Below, piece after piece: positions 15,481 to 23,919 of a DNA stretch of 33,082 nt (within the stretch, counting starts at the first letter, position 1; the number at the start of each line of letters is the position of its first letter). The DNA lies in assembly GCA_013298505.1 (NCBI GenBank), contig JAAFHY010000032.1, forward strand, positions 1 through 33,082. The letters are read 5' to 3'. A program made the translations under genes and the position numbers. The notes beneath the pieces were generated by a model, which was not told the origin of the DNA, made no database searches, and was given only the letters and a program-made list of their open reading frames with translations. The stretch is from Cytophagales bacterium. Its GTDB lineage: Bacteria; Bacteroidota; Bacteroidia; Cytophagales; Cyclobacteriaceae.

Positions 15481-16281
15481 GTGAGAACCAGAATCGTCTT
15501 TTCATTAAAAAACAGAGGGGCTTATGTTCCCTTTCACCACCAATTTTTGTTGGCACAAACCATCAAGGGTGTTATTATGCTTGGCAAGAAAAGTGAGTTT
15601 TACGGATTTACGCAATACAACTTCTCGGGTCTTAAAGGCCAAATAAAAATTAGCAGAAAGGGGCTTCACTTCTATTCTTCGCGTGTAACACTTGTCTTCT
15701 CATCGTCTAACAAAACTTTCTTAGACTATTTTATAGCATCGCTCTTCGAACAGAAAGAGTTGCTGATCGGCAATTTGCAGTTGGTGCCCGAAGCTACCGA
15801 AATAGAAGAACCAGTAGTGATAAGCGATTCGGTAAAATTTCTGTGCATTTCGCCCATTGTATTGTTGCCATCTTCTTTTAATGACGAAAGCAGCAAGCGT
15901 TTTATATCGCCTCATGCCGATGAGTTTTCGGATTTGCTTTACGATAATACCATTGAGCGAATGAATGCCAGCGGTCGGTTTTCCGAGCAGCAGATGGCCG
16001 ATTTTTATAAATTCCAGTTGGTAGCCGACAAAGACTATATCGATCGCATACAAGTCTTGCATAAAAAATTTGCTCGGATTTACCCGCTCTATGATTCGGA
16101 TATAAAGTATGAAGTACGCGGGTACACTTTCCCTTTCACCTTATATGCACCACAGCCTGTGCAACAATTTATTTACGAAAATGGGTTGGGACACTTTTCG
16201 CACAAAGGTTTCGGAATGGTTGATGTGGCAACAACAGCATCAACTCGTAAGGAAGAAGAGTTGGAAAACGAATACGCTTAA
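15481..16281 (+). CDS. cas6: Cas6-like CRISPR RNA endoribonuclease, orphan
   Basis: 266 residues from GTG 15481. The N-terminus MRTRIVFSLKN is the first RAMP/ferredoxin strand, and VPFHHQFLLAQTIKG is helix 1 with H19/H20 in the zone where Cas6 enzymes keep the catalytic His. The middle has NFSGLKGQIKISRKGLHFYS. The C-terminus has a textbook Cas6 glycine-rich loop, GLGHFSHKGFGMVDV (235-249), fitting GhGxxxxxGFG with a Lys inside. A 17-residue acidic tail follows. Cas6 cuts CRISPR precursor RNA within repeats. No other cas gene and no CRISPR array is present in the window, so it is either an orphan acting in trans or a repurposed RNase. Its stop overlaps the convergent plug gene by 4 bases. Confidence 0.85.
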   Translation: MRTRIVFSLKNRGAYVPFHHQFLLAQTIKGVIMLGKKSEFYGFTQYNFSGLKGQIKISRKGLHFYSSRVTLVFSSSNKTFLDYFIASLFEQKELLIGNLQLVPEATEIEEPVVISDSVKFLCISPIVLLPSSFNDESSKRFISPHADEFSDLLYDNTIERMNASGRFSEQQMADFYKFQLVADKDYIDRIQVLHKKFARIYPLYDSDIKYEVRGYTFPFTLYAPQPVQQFIYENGLGHFSHKGFGMVDVATTASTRKEEELENEYA

Positions 16282-17645
16282 CGAGGATTGACCGGAATCA
16301 AATAATAACCAACCAGTAAATCGGCATTGGGTCTAAATGGCCGATTGTAAATAAAAACCTCGTACACATTTTCTGTTTGGTAGTGGCTTCCTTCAAATTG
16401 AGTTTCGCTTGCTTGATCCGATCGCACCGAATAGTAGTAGTTATACAAGCCTTGTTTTAAAAACTGCCGCGATTCATAATAGCCCGTTTCGTTGTAGTAC
16501 ATGCGGCTATCATCGCTTTGTTGATAACCGTTAAATGCTCCGAGCAAGTAAACATCGCCAATTACTTTGTTTGAAGACTTTAAATAAAAATTGACAAATA
16601 CATAGTTTCCCGTCAATGATGGTTCACCAACGTCTAGGTTTTCGATCAAAAAATTTCCGTTCAAATCGGGGTAGAGTGCATAGGCATCTGATTCTCGGCT
16701 TACGTCTAGCGCAACAGAAAGTTCATAGGGTTTTACGGCTCTGTTTATTTTACCTGTGTTTTGTCCAGGAAAATTAAGCGATCTAAAATCGACAAATCTA
16801 AACTCGTTGCCCCCGGCAAATTGATCTTCGTCTTTGAAAAATCGATACTCAAGACGGTTTGCATGCTCTCTATAAAAACTCGGGCGTAGATCGTTCTTGG
16901 CATTATCCCATCGCTGGTTTTGCCGCACTGTTACATGCATAGTTTCCAGTGGGTTGATGATTTGCTGATTGGAATAATCAATATCAAAGTTGAAAAGTTG
17001 TTTTTTGTTGTCGAGTGTGCCGGTGCCAATTAGTAAATTGTCTCTGGTAAGCACCACTTGGTTTTGATAGATCATCATTCGTTTAGAAAGGATAATTTCT
17101 GAGGGAGAATCGCGATATACCAATAGCAAGTAGTTGCCCGGCAATTTTACTGGCTGTACTTGGTGCCGATAGTGAAAGTAGCGGTTGTGTGTATTGATGG
17201 AAAGGGCGTAGTCGGTAATTGGATTTTCATTAAAGTTGGCAAGAAAGTCTAAGTCCATCAGATTTGATTTTGTCCAATCGTAATTGCAATGGATTAATTT
17301 TACGTAGTAGTTGTTTCGGTTGTCTTGCAGGTCATCGAACTCAAGCACTAAGTTTTGATTTTCTAGTGCAGCTGCGGGCGATAATAGATAATCGCGGGGG
17401 GCACCAAGCTGTGGGTATAGTAGAACGGTTTTTATTTGAGCTTCATAATTTTTGTCTGTGTATTCAATTTCTTTTTGAGAGAAGCTGGCGTGGGTAGAAA
17501 GTGTAACTAGTAAAACAATAGATAAGTATGGTGCGAGCCCGGCCAGGGATAGTAACGAAAAGCCCGAAGTGGGTTGGGTTTGCGCGTGGCCGGACTTGTA
17601 GTGAATAGCCCGCAAGGCCGCCAAAAAGAAATCGGATAGAGTCAT
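16278..17645 (-). CDS. T9SS plug protein (DUF5103)
   Basis: 455 residues. After the signal region, residues 58-455 match the DUF5103/T9SS plug family: KEIEYTDKNYEAQIKTVLLYP, a first beta-sandwich through YYVKLIHCNYDWTKSNLMDLDF, RYFHYRHQVQPVKLPGNYLLLVY, and a second part with DVYLLGAFNGYQQSDDSRMYY and GLYNYYYSV. The plug closes the periplasmic side of the SprA/Sov outer-membrane translocon. Residues 8-37 are encoded by a dispersed GC-rich repeat (copy B), giving an n-region of about 39 residues before the hydrophobic core (YLSIVLLVTLS, 40-50; cleavage near 53-56). No ATG, GTG or TTG occurs between the repeat and the core, so translation must start in or before the repeat; ATG 17645 is the best start. 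Confidence 0.87.
   Translation of the reverse strand: MTLSDFFLAALRAIHYKSGHAQTQPTSGFSLLSLAGLAPYLSIVLLVTLSTHASFSQKEIEYTDKNYEAQIKTVLLYPQLGAPRDYLLSPAAALENQNLVLEFDDLQDNRNNYYVKLIHCNYDWTKSNLMDLDFLANFNENPITDYALSINTHNRYFHYRHQVQPVKLPGNYLLLVYRDSPSEIILSKRMMIYQNQVVLTRDNLLIGTGTLDNKKQLFNFDIDYSNQQIINPLETMHVTVRQNQRWDNAKNDLRPSFYREHANRLEYRFFKDEDQFAGGNEFRFVDFRSLNFPGQNTGKINRAVKPYELSVALDVSRESDAYALYPDLNGNFLIENLDVGEPSLTGNYVFVNFYLKSSNKVIGDVYLLGAFNGYQQSDDSRMYYNETGYYESRQFLKQGLYNYYYSVRSDQASETQFEGSHYQTENVYEVFIYNRPFRPNADLLVGYYLIPVNPR
17537..17627 (-). repeat. Dispersed GC-rich repeat, copy B, inside plug CDS
   Basis: The reverse complement of this block matches 14101-14210: it starts tttttggcggcct, contains acaagtccggccacgc and cacttcgggcttttcg, and ends atccctggccgggc. 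It is read in frame as residues 6-37 of the plug protein. It is distinctly GC-richer than the neighbouring coding sequence. Confidence 0.8.
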
Positions 17646-17725
17646 GGTTCAAAACTAAACGAAATAATTACTCAATTTACGTTCCAACGTTTCGATTTTT
17701 GGGTGTGTCAAAGAGAAAATGGTTA

Positions 17726-18283
17726 ATGTTTAGCGAAAAGGAGCTTATTGACGGCTGTGCCAAAGGCGAGCGGAGCGCACAACGCGCTTTGTACGAACGG
17801 TATTCTGGCCGCATGTTAGCCTTGTGCCAGCGCTACGCAAAGTCTACTCAAGAAGCGGAAGATATTTTGCAAGAAGGTTTTATAAAAGTTTTTGGGAGTA
17901 TCAAATCTTTTAGGGAAGAGGCAAAAGTGAGCACGTGGATTACCCGCATTATGATTAACACGGCACTGAACATGCAACGCCAAAAGTTGTATCTCTTACC
18001 GATGGTAGATGTGAATGATGCAAAATTGCACGAAGAAGAGGAAATCGGTTTATCGCAATTTCATTTAAGTGAGTTGATAAAAATAGTGCAATCGCTGCCC
18101 GATGGATGCCGTGTTATTTTTAATCTTTTTGCCATTGAAGGATATGGGCATAAAGAAATAGGCGAGATGTTGAACATTAGCGAGGGCACTTCTAAGTCGC
18201 AGTACAACAGAGCCAAGAGTTTATTACGAGTGAAGCTGCAAGCAGAAAAGAAATATGAAAAGTTCAGAGAATCGAAAATTTGA
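17726..18283 (+). CDS. ECF-type RNA polymerase sigma factor
   Basis: 185 residues from ATG 17726 (MFSEKELIDGCAKGE), which matches usual ECF starts; a TTG at 17699 would add nine residues. Region 2: ALYERYSGRMLALCQRYAKS, then the DILQEGFIKVFGSIKSFREE core with the STWITRIMINTALNMQR segment. Region 4: LPDGCRVIFNLFAIEGYGHKEIGEMLNISEGTSKSQYNRAKSLLR, a complete helix-turn-helix. It should direct RNA polymerase to a small regulon under control of a membrane anti-sigma. The next gene starts 29 bases before its stop and has the look of its anti-sigma partner. It is divergent from the T9SS plug gene. Confidence 0.95.
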   Translation: MFSEKELIDGCAKGERSAQRALYERYSGRMLALCQRYAKSTQEAEDILQEGFIKVFGSIKSFREEAKVSTWITRIMINTALNMQRQKLYLLPMVDVNDAKLHEEEEIGLSQFHLSELIKIVQSLPDGCRVIFNLFAIEGYGHKEIGEMLNISEGTSKSQYNRAKSLLRVKLQAEKKYEKFRESKI

Positions 18284-19619
18284 AGAGGAGTGGAGCCAGG
18301 CATTTGAAGGTGCAGAGGTAGCACCAAGCGAAAATGTTTGGACATCTATTGATTTAAAGCTCTCGCATGCCGATAGCGGCAATATGAAGAGAAGAGTTAT
18401 ATTTTATCAGCGGCTGGCTGCGGCAGCAGTTTTTTTTGCATTGTGTATTGGCGCAACAGGAGTTTGGTATTTGGCGGGAGAAAGTGAGGTTAAACAATTG
18501 GCAAAAACTGCGGAGGCAAGCCATGAGAACACAACAGCCGATGCAAACAGTCAAAGTTTGAGTTCGAATGATGGAACAAAAGATAAAGTAAGTTCCAACT
18601 CTGCTGAGAGCCTAAATGGAACTAATCAAAGTGATAATAGGATAGCGTATAGAAATACGGCACGTACATTAATACATGGTTCTAGCCAGCAATTAGCAGG
18701 GAACTCTGGCGATGGTACGGTAAGCTTATCTGAGCTTAAGTCAGTTTCGCAACAATCAGAAATAAAGCATAAATGGTATGATGTTACCCTTGCAAAAGAA
18801 GTGAATTTTTTAGCAACGCTAAAAGTGAACGGTAAGCCCATTGAACAAATTGCAAGTGCCAGAAAATTTAAAGAAGTGCCTAAAGAAAAAAATAATGATA
18901 AAGAAACCAAAGAAGATTGGTGGGCATCGGTGAATGGATCGGGTGGAATTTATAGCCAAACGGCAACTTCAAACTCAATTGCCGCCAACTTATTTAGTAC
19001 TGGCTCCAACGTAAATTTGCGAACACCGCCTGCAAGCAGTGCTGCAAATGTGGGTACTTCTTACTCATATGGCGTAAGTGTGGGAAAAAAAGTGAGTAAG
19101 CGATGGGTGTTGATGACAGGTATCAGTTACCTCAATCAGTCCATCGACTACAACTCGAATATTGTACTTCAGAATTCTTCTAATCAATCGAAGGCCTTTT
19201 TCTCAGAGATAGCTACTCAATCGTCAGATTTGGCTACCACTACCCCCTACACGATTAAAAATACAAATGAGTTTGTTTCACTACCGCTTCAAGCGGGATA
19301 TTTGATTTTGAATAGGAAGGCTGGCATACAATTAAATGCAGGGGTAGCCGCTGATTTATTTTATAAAAATACGGTAGCTGATCAAAGTGGACAAGTAAGT
19401 TCTTACTCGCAGGGTGCAGGCGATAACTCCGTCTATCGAACTGTAAATTGGACTGGTTTGGTAGGAACTGAACTTAGTTACAAGATGAACAGTCACTATC
19501 GTATTGCTATTGTGCCGGGTGTTAGGTATAGTTTTGATTCTGTCTTGAAGTCAAGCACGGGTTCCGCAATCAATCCGCTGATTTGGGATGTAGGATTTCT
19601 ATTTAAGTATATTTTTTAA
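18255..19619 (+). CDS. Anti-sigma-like membrane protein with C-terminal beta-barrel
   Basis: 454 residues; the start overlaps the sigma gene by 29 bases, implying coupling. Residues 1-50 are soluble and charged (FEEEWSQAFEGAEVAPSENV, then WTSIDLKL), the form seen in Bacteroidota proteins following ECF genes. A single membrane helix is at 53-75 (LAAAAVFFALCIGATGVWYL). A Ser/Asn/Lys-rich linker of about 150 residues follows, then a beta-rich domain (about 230-454: SYSYGVSVGKKVSKRWVLMT, SLPLQAGYLILNRKAGIQLN) ending in FLFKYIF, like an outer-membrane barrel. If both are true, one chain would touch the cytoplasm and reach the outer membrane. The annotation as anti-sigma is by position and N-terminal form, without a recognised zinc motif. 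Confidence 0.8.
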   Translation: MKSSENRKFEEEWSQAFEGAEVAPSENVWTSIDLKLSHADSGNMKRRVIFYQRLAAAAVFFALCIGATGVWYLAGESEVKQLAKTAEASHENTTADANSQSLSSNDGTKDKVSSNSAESLNGTNQSDNRIAYRNTARTLIHGSSQQLAGNSGDGTVSLSELKSVSQQSEIKHKWYDVTLAKEVNFLATLKVNGKPIEQIASARKFKEVPKEKNNDKETKEDWWASVNGSGGIYSQTATSNSIAANLFSTGSNVNLRTPPASSAANVGTSYSYGVSVGKKVSKRWVLMTGISYLNQSIDYNSNIVLQNSSNQSKAFFSEIATQSSDLATTTPYTIKNTNEFVSLPLQAGYLILNRKAGIQLNAGVAADLFYKNTVADQSGQVSSYSQGAGDNSVYRTVNWTGLVGTELSYKMNSHYRIAIVPGVRYSFDSVLKSSTGSAINPLIWDVGFLFKYIF

Positions 19620-19639
19620 CCTAATTCAAAAATTCAAAG

Positions 19640-19674
19640 TTCAAGATTAATGAGCGGGAATTTTGAATCTTGAA
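19640..19674. terminator. Possible bidirectional terminator between convergent genes
   Basis: TTCAAGATT at 19640-19648 pairs with AATCTTGAA at 19666-19674 (9 bp, 17-base loop) in the 56-base gap between the barrel protein and the ABC-F gene. It is AT-rich with no strong T-run, so this is weak. Confidence 0.35.
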
Positions 19675-19675
19675 T

Positions 19676-21589
19676 TTATTTCCCTTCCCACTCTTCGATT
19701 TCGAGGGCAACAGATTCCCATCTTTTATTGAATTCTTCCAACTTTGTATCGATTGCATCAAACCGTTGCTGGTGCTCGTTCAGTTTTTCAAAATTTGAAA
19801 ATACTTCAGGGGCTGCCATGGCAAGTTCTATCTTTTCTTTTTCTTGTTGGGTTTGATGAATTTTATCTTCGATTTTCTTTAGTTCTCTATTTAGCTCGGC
19901 TAATTTTTTAACTGTCGATGGCTCAGCAGGCTTTCGTTCTTTTGGTTTGACTTCTTGTTTCTTAGGTGAAGGAGGTGGTGGTAGTGCTGCGGCTTCATTT
20001 TTCTTGCGCCAATATTCATACTCTTCGTAAGTGCCAAGGTATTCTTTGATCTGATGGTTTTCGATATACCAAATTTTGTTAGCCACTTGGCTTACAAAAT
20101 GGCGATTGTGAGAGACCACTATAAAAGTGCCTTGATATTGCTGCAACGCTTGAATAAGAATGTTCTCTGAAATAAAATCCAAGTGGTTGGTAGGCTCATC
20201 TAATAGTAAAAAATTGGCTTCCGAAATCAACGTTTTAGCTAACGCCACTCTTGATTTTTCTCCACCTGAGAGAACTTTGATTTTTTTGAACACGTCTTCA
20301 TCTGAAAATAAAAAGCAGCCTAGCACCGTGCGAAGCTCTTGCTCGCTTTTACCGCTTCCGGCTTGCTTCAATTCATCAAGTATTTCGTTTTCAACGTGCA
20401 GGGACTCTAATTGATGTTGAGCATAGAAACCATAGATCACGTTGTAGCCAATGGTTCGTTCACCACCAACTTCTTCTTCGTTGGCAATAATTCGTAACAC
20501 AGTCGATTTACCCTTGCCGTTGGCTCCGATCAAAGCAATCTTATCACCACGCTCAATGGTTGCACTAGTTGATTTTAAAATATCCAACGGACCGTACGCT
20601 TTTGATACTTCGTTCAGCGTAACCACGTGCCTGCCCGAAGGCTGCTTAAATAGAAAACGAAAGTTTACTTCCGCAGCATCGCTTACCACTTCGTCTACCA
20701 AGTCCATTCGATCTAGTGCTTTTACGCGCGATTGTACTTGCCGTGCCTTGGTGGCCTTTGCTTTAAAGCGTTCTATAAATCGTTCGGTTTGCCTGATTTT
20801 AGCTTGCTGGTTTTCGTATGCGCCTTGCTGTATTTCTTCGCGCATTTCTTTTTCTTTTAAATAGAAAGAGTAGTTGCCCTCGTAGGTAATCAGTTGTTCT
20901 TGTGTTACCTCTACGGTTTTGCTCACTACGTTATCTAAAAAAGTACGATCGTGCGAAACAATTACCACGGCACCTTCATAACTGCGCAGGTAATTTTCTA
21001 CCCATTCTATAGATGGTAAGTCCAAGTGGTTGGTAGGTTCATCGAGCATCAGGCACGATGGTTTTTCTAACAGAAGTTTAGCCAGCATAACACGCATGCG
21101 CCAGCCGCCAGAGAATTCTCGAAGTGGGCGGTGTAAATCTTTTGTGGTGAAACCAATGCCTTCTAATACGGCTTCGGCTTTTGATTGCATGGCGTACCCG
21201 TCTAGCTGTTCAAACTTTTCTTGCAGCTTTGTTAGCTTTTCAACCAACTCGTCAGAGTATTCTGTTTCGAGCAAGTGAATGGTCTTTTCTAATTGACGTT
21301 GCGTATCTACTGCTTCTTTAAAAGCACCCATTGCTACTGTTAGGATGGCATCATCGGTTTGATAAGAGAGAAGGTCTTGGTTTAAAAAGCCGATGGTACA
21401 ATCTTTGGCTTTGCTGATCGAGCCGGCATCCAACCTTATATCGCCATGAATAATTTTTAATAAGGTTGACTTTCCGCGACCGTTTAACCCGATCAATCCA
21501 ATTTTGTCGTTTGGTTTGATAAACATAGACGCGTTTTGGTAGAGCGCGCGCCCACCAATAAAGTATGAGATACTTGAAACTGAAATCAT
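19676..21589 (-). CDS. ABC-F family ATPase (Uup-like)
   Basis: 637 residues with two ABC domains and no membrane segment. First domain: Walker A GLNGRGKST (34-42), FSGGWRMR signature, and CLMLDEPTNHLD Walker B. The inter-domain linker is long and basic (RQTERFIERFKAKATKARQV), as in ABC-F proteins that enter the ribosomal E site. Second domain: GANGKGKST, LSGGEKSRVALAK, LLLDEPTNHLDF. A Pro/Lys-rich segment and a C-terminal coiled coil (about 555-635) match Uup rather than EttA. The likely role is ribosome rescue or translation regulation. A -7 element TATCTTTG lies on this strand at 21606-21613, giving a short leader of about 10 bases. Confidence 0.95.
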   Translation of the reverse strand: MISVSSISYFIGGRALYQNASMFIKPNDKIGLIGLNGRGKSTLLKIIHGDIRLDAGSISKAKDCTIGFLNQDLLSYQTDDAILTVAMGAFKEAVDTQRQLEKTIHLLETEYSDELVEKLTKLQEKFEQLDGYAMQSKAEAVLEGIGFTTKDLHRPLREFSGGWRMRVMLAKLLLEKPSCLMLDEPTNHLDLPSIEWVENYLRSYEGAVVIVSHDRTFLDNVVSKTVEVTQEQLITYEGNYSFYLKEKEMREEIQQGAYENQQAKIRQTERFIERFKAKATKARQVQSRVKALDRMDLVDEVVSDAAEVNFRFLFKQPSGRHVVTLNEVSKAYGPLDILKSTSATIERGDKIALIGANGKGKSTVLRIIANEEEVGGERTIGYNVIYGFYAQHQLESLHVENEILDELKQAGSGKSEQELRTVLGCFLFSDEDVFKKIKVLSGGEKSRVALAKTLISEANFLLLDEPTNHLDFISENILIQALQQYQGTFIVVSHNRHFVSQVANKIWYIENHQIKEYLGTYEEYEYWRKKNEAAALPPPPSPKKQEVKPKERKPAEPSTVKKLAELNRELKKIEDKIHQTQQEKEKIELAMAAPEVFSNFEKLNEHQQRFDAIDTKLEEFNKRWESVALEIEEWEGK

Positions 21590-21669
21590 TTTAAATAAAT
21601 AGCTGCAAAGATAGCTTGATTTTGCGTATTTGAGGTTTGATTGTTAGGCAGATAATCTATTTCTATTGA

Positions 21670-22437
21670 ATGAACCCATCTTTATTTTCAGAAGTTAAAA
21701 ATTTATCGTTCAAGCCAGTATTTGTTTTACTGATCAGTTCATTGTGCCTTGTTTGTATTCACTTTCTCCCAACGGTGCAACGATTGGCCAGCTATAGCGA
21801 TTTTTTTTCTTGGTTTGGGGCTTCTGATTTTCATACTCGCATTCTTGTTACGCTTACCGAGGGCGATCACTCTCTTTTTTGGAGATTGGTTTATTGGGTC
21901 TGCCATACGTTGATTTTTTATTTTGTTATTCCATGTTTGGCCGTGAAGTATATTCTAAAAGAAAAGCTGAGCGATTATGGGTTAAAATGGAAAGGTATGT
22001 TTTCAGCGGGCAAAGTTTATTTTGCTGCTTTGCTTTTCATATTGCCATTTGTTGTTTGGGTTTCGTATTCACCACATTTTCAAGTTACCTATCCTTTTTT
22101 TGTGCCTACAAACAAGTCAGATATGATTCCGTATTTTTTGTGTTGGGAACTGATGTACGTGCTGCAGTTTTTTGCGTTAGAATTTTTCTTCAGAGGTTTT
22201 ATGGTGCAAGGGTTAAAGCCACAATTCGGAGCCTACTCTGTATTTGTAATGGTGATCCCTTATTGCATGATCCATTTCGGAAAGCCAATGCCAGAGGGTG
22301 TGGGTTCTATTTTTGCAGGCGTCTTTTTAGGATTGATGAGTTATAGAACAGGCTCGGTGTGGCTCGGTGCCATGTTGCATGTAGCGGTAGCCCTTAGCAT
22401 GGATTTTTTAAGCCTTTGGCACAAGGGGTATTTTTAA
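21670..22437 (+). CDS. CPBP/CAAX-like intramembrane protease homologue
   Basis: 255 residues with about seven hydrophobic helices. The CPBP (Rce1-like) motif 1 appears as LEFFFRGF, so the usual EExxxR is reduced to LExxxR. Motif 2 is YCMIHFGKPMPEG with the His, and motif 3 is MLHVAVALSMD, where His is kept but the Asn four residues later is Ala. These changes at positions important in Rce1 make catalysis uncertain; other single-Glu members exist in bacteria. Substrate unknown. It is divergent from ABC-F with an 80-base gap. Start ATG 21670. Confidence 0.82.
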   Translation: MNPSLFSEVKNLSFKPVFVLLISSLCLVCIHFLPTVQRLASYSDFFSWFGASDFHTRILVTLTEGDHSLFWRLVYWVCHTLIFYFVIPCLAVKYILKEKLSDYGLKWKGMFSAGKVYFAALLFILPFVVWVSYSPHFQVTYPFFVPTNKSDMIPYFLCWELMYVLQFFALEFFFRGFMVQGLKPQFGAYSVFVMVIPYCMIHFGKPMPEGVGSIFAGVFLGLMSYRTGSVWLGAMLHVAVALSMDFLSLWHKGYF

Positions 22438-22480
22438 TGTTAAGTAAAGGCTAGTTGATAGGGTGCAATTGTCACTCTAA

Positions 22481-22586
22481 CCTCACCCCATTGAATGCTT
22501 GCAAGCAGCATAATTTGTGATCCCCTCTCCATTGGAGAGTGGAACAGATGCTCCGCTATATTTCACTTGTGATTTGGGGTGAGGTC
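22481..22586. repeat. 106-bp palindromic element
   Basis: The outer arms are an exact 11-bp inverted repeat, acctcacccca (22481-22491) and tggggtgaggt (22576-22586). Inside lies a hairpin ctctcc-att-ggagag (22526-22540). It occupies most of the 236-base gap between the CPBP-like and dehydrogenase genes. It has the form of a small non-autonomous or REP-like element. Confidence 0.65.
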
Positions 22587-22621
22587 AAAATTTAACGGCA
22601 ATTTGAAATGCACTTTCCTGG

Positions 22622-22652
22622 ATTGAGGAGCAAAAAATAAAGTGTAATTTCG
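22622..22652 (+). promoter_or_regulatory. Promoter of dehydrogenase gene
   Basis: ATTG (22622-22625), a 19-base spacer, and TAATTTCG (22645-22652), 7 of 8 to TAnnTTTG. The transcript start would be near 22659, 15 bases before the ATG. Confidence 0.55.
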
Positions 22653-22673
22653 CTTCATTCAAAATTTATACCG

Positions 22674-23852
22674 ATGCATATTTCAAAACATTCTTTATTG
22701 GCAGTTGGTTTTGCAGCGATGTTGTGCTGCAACAATTCGACAAAATCCACATTGCCAGCTTCTAGTGAGACGGATAATTCGTTCTCGGCTCTCACTAATT
22801 CGAGTGCAGCCCTTCCTCTTGATCAGATAAAACTTCCGTCAGGGTTTTCGATCAGTGTGTATGCCGAAGTAGAAGATGCACGCTCAATGGCCTTATCGCC
22901 AAGCGGCACTTTATATGTTGGCAACCGAAGCGAAGACAAAGTGTATGCGGTGAAAGATACTGATGGCGATTTTAAAGCCGATAAGAAATGGATTATTACT
23001 TCGGGGCTTAATATGCCTAATGGTGTCGCGTTTAAAGATGGTGATTTGTATGTGGCCGAAGTAAATCAGATCCATAAGTTTTCTGGCATTGAGGCTAAAC
23101 TCGCTAATCCCGGTAAATCTCAGATTGTGTACGATAAATTCCCGACCGAGAAGCACCATGGTTGGAAGTACATTGCCTTTGGCCCTGATGGTAAATTGTA
23201 TGTGCCCATTGGTGCACCTTGCAATATTTGCGAATCAAAAGATCCGATTTTTGCGTCCATCCATCGAATGAATGCCGATGGAACAAACTTGGAATTGTTT
23301 GCCAGTGGTGTTAGAAATACAGTAGGCTTTACCTGGCACCCTACAACCAAAAACATTTGGTTCACCGACAATGGCCGCGATATGATGGGCGATGATGTTC
23401 CTCCTTGCGAATTGAACACAGCCTCCAAAGAGGGGATGCATTTTGGCTATCCCTATTGCCATGGCGGCACCATTAAAGACCCTGAGTTTGGAAACAAACG
23501 GCCTTGCTCTGATTTTACCAAACCGGCACAAAACTTAGGTGCGCACGTAGCACCACTTGGACTAAAATTTTATACAGGTGCTATGTTTCCTGCCGAGTAT
23601 AAAAATCAAATTATATTGGCCGAGCATGGCTCGTGGAATAGATCGAAGAAAAGTGGTTACAAGCTCAGTCTTGTAAGAGTAGACAACGCTGGAAAATCGA
23701 TGGGCTATTCTGATTTTGCTACAGGCTGGCTAAACGAAGCAACCCAAAAGGCATGGGGACGGCCAGTAGACGTATTGTTACTTCCCGATGGATCTATGTT
23801 GGTAAGCGATGATATGGCTGGGGTGATTTATAGAGTGGTTTATAGGGGGTAG
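22674..23852 (+). CDS. Glucose/sorbosone dehydrogenase-like lipoprotein
   Basis: 392 residues. The N-terminus MHISKHSLLAVGFAAMLCCN is a signal sequence with Cys18/Cys19 as the likely lipidation site, though the lipobox is not perfect. The rest is a six-bladed beta-propeller of the GSDH family: LYVGNRSEDKVYAV, KYIAFGPDGKLYVPIGAPCN, SGVRNTVGFTWHPTTKNIWF, a metal-type TDNGRDMMGDD, and LAEHGSWNRSKKSGYKL. Family members oxidise aldose sugars or sorbosone with PQQ and calcium. A pair of Cys (CNIC) near the active-site loop may form a disulfide. Probable location is periplasm or outer membrane. No PQQ synthesis gene is near, so PQQ would be taken up. Confidence 0.88.
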   Translation: MHISKHSLLAVGFAAMLCCNNSTKSTLPASSETDNSFSALTNSSAALPLDQIKLPSGFSISVYAEVEDARSMALSPSGTLYVGNRSEDKVYAVKDTDGDFKADKKWIITSGLNMPNGVAFKDGDLYVAEVNQIHKFSGIEAKLANPGKSQIVYDKFPTEKHHGWKYIAFGPDGKLYVPIGAPCNICESKDPIFASIHRMNADGTNLELFASGVRNTVGFTWHPTTKNIWFTDNGRDMMGDDVPPCELNTASKEGMHFGYPYCHGGTIKDPEFGNKRPCSDFTKPAQNLGAHVAPLGLKFYTGAMFPAEYKNQIILAEHGSWNRSKKSGYKLSLVRVDNAGKSMGYSDFATGWLNEATQKAWGRPVDVLLLPDGSMLVSDDMAGVIYRVVYRG

Positions 23853-23919
23853 GATTTTTAAGAATCTATTCCCGCATCTATGTAACCAGAATTTTTTGTA
23901 GTAATCTTACGAATAGTAG

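Noticed and set aside
15369-16281. Possible CRISPR array near the Cas6-like gene
   Set aside because: No direct repeats of 24-48 bases with regular spacing are seen here or elsewhere in the window; the tandem palindromes at 24415-25031 are irregular and lack spacers.
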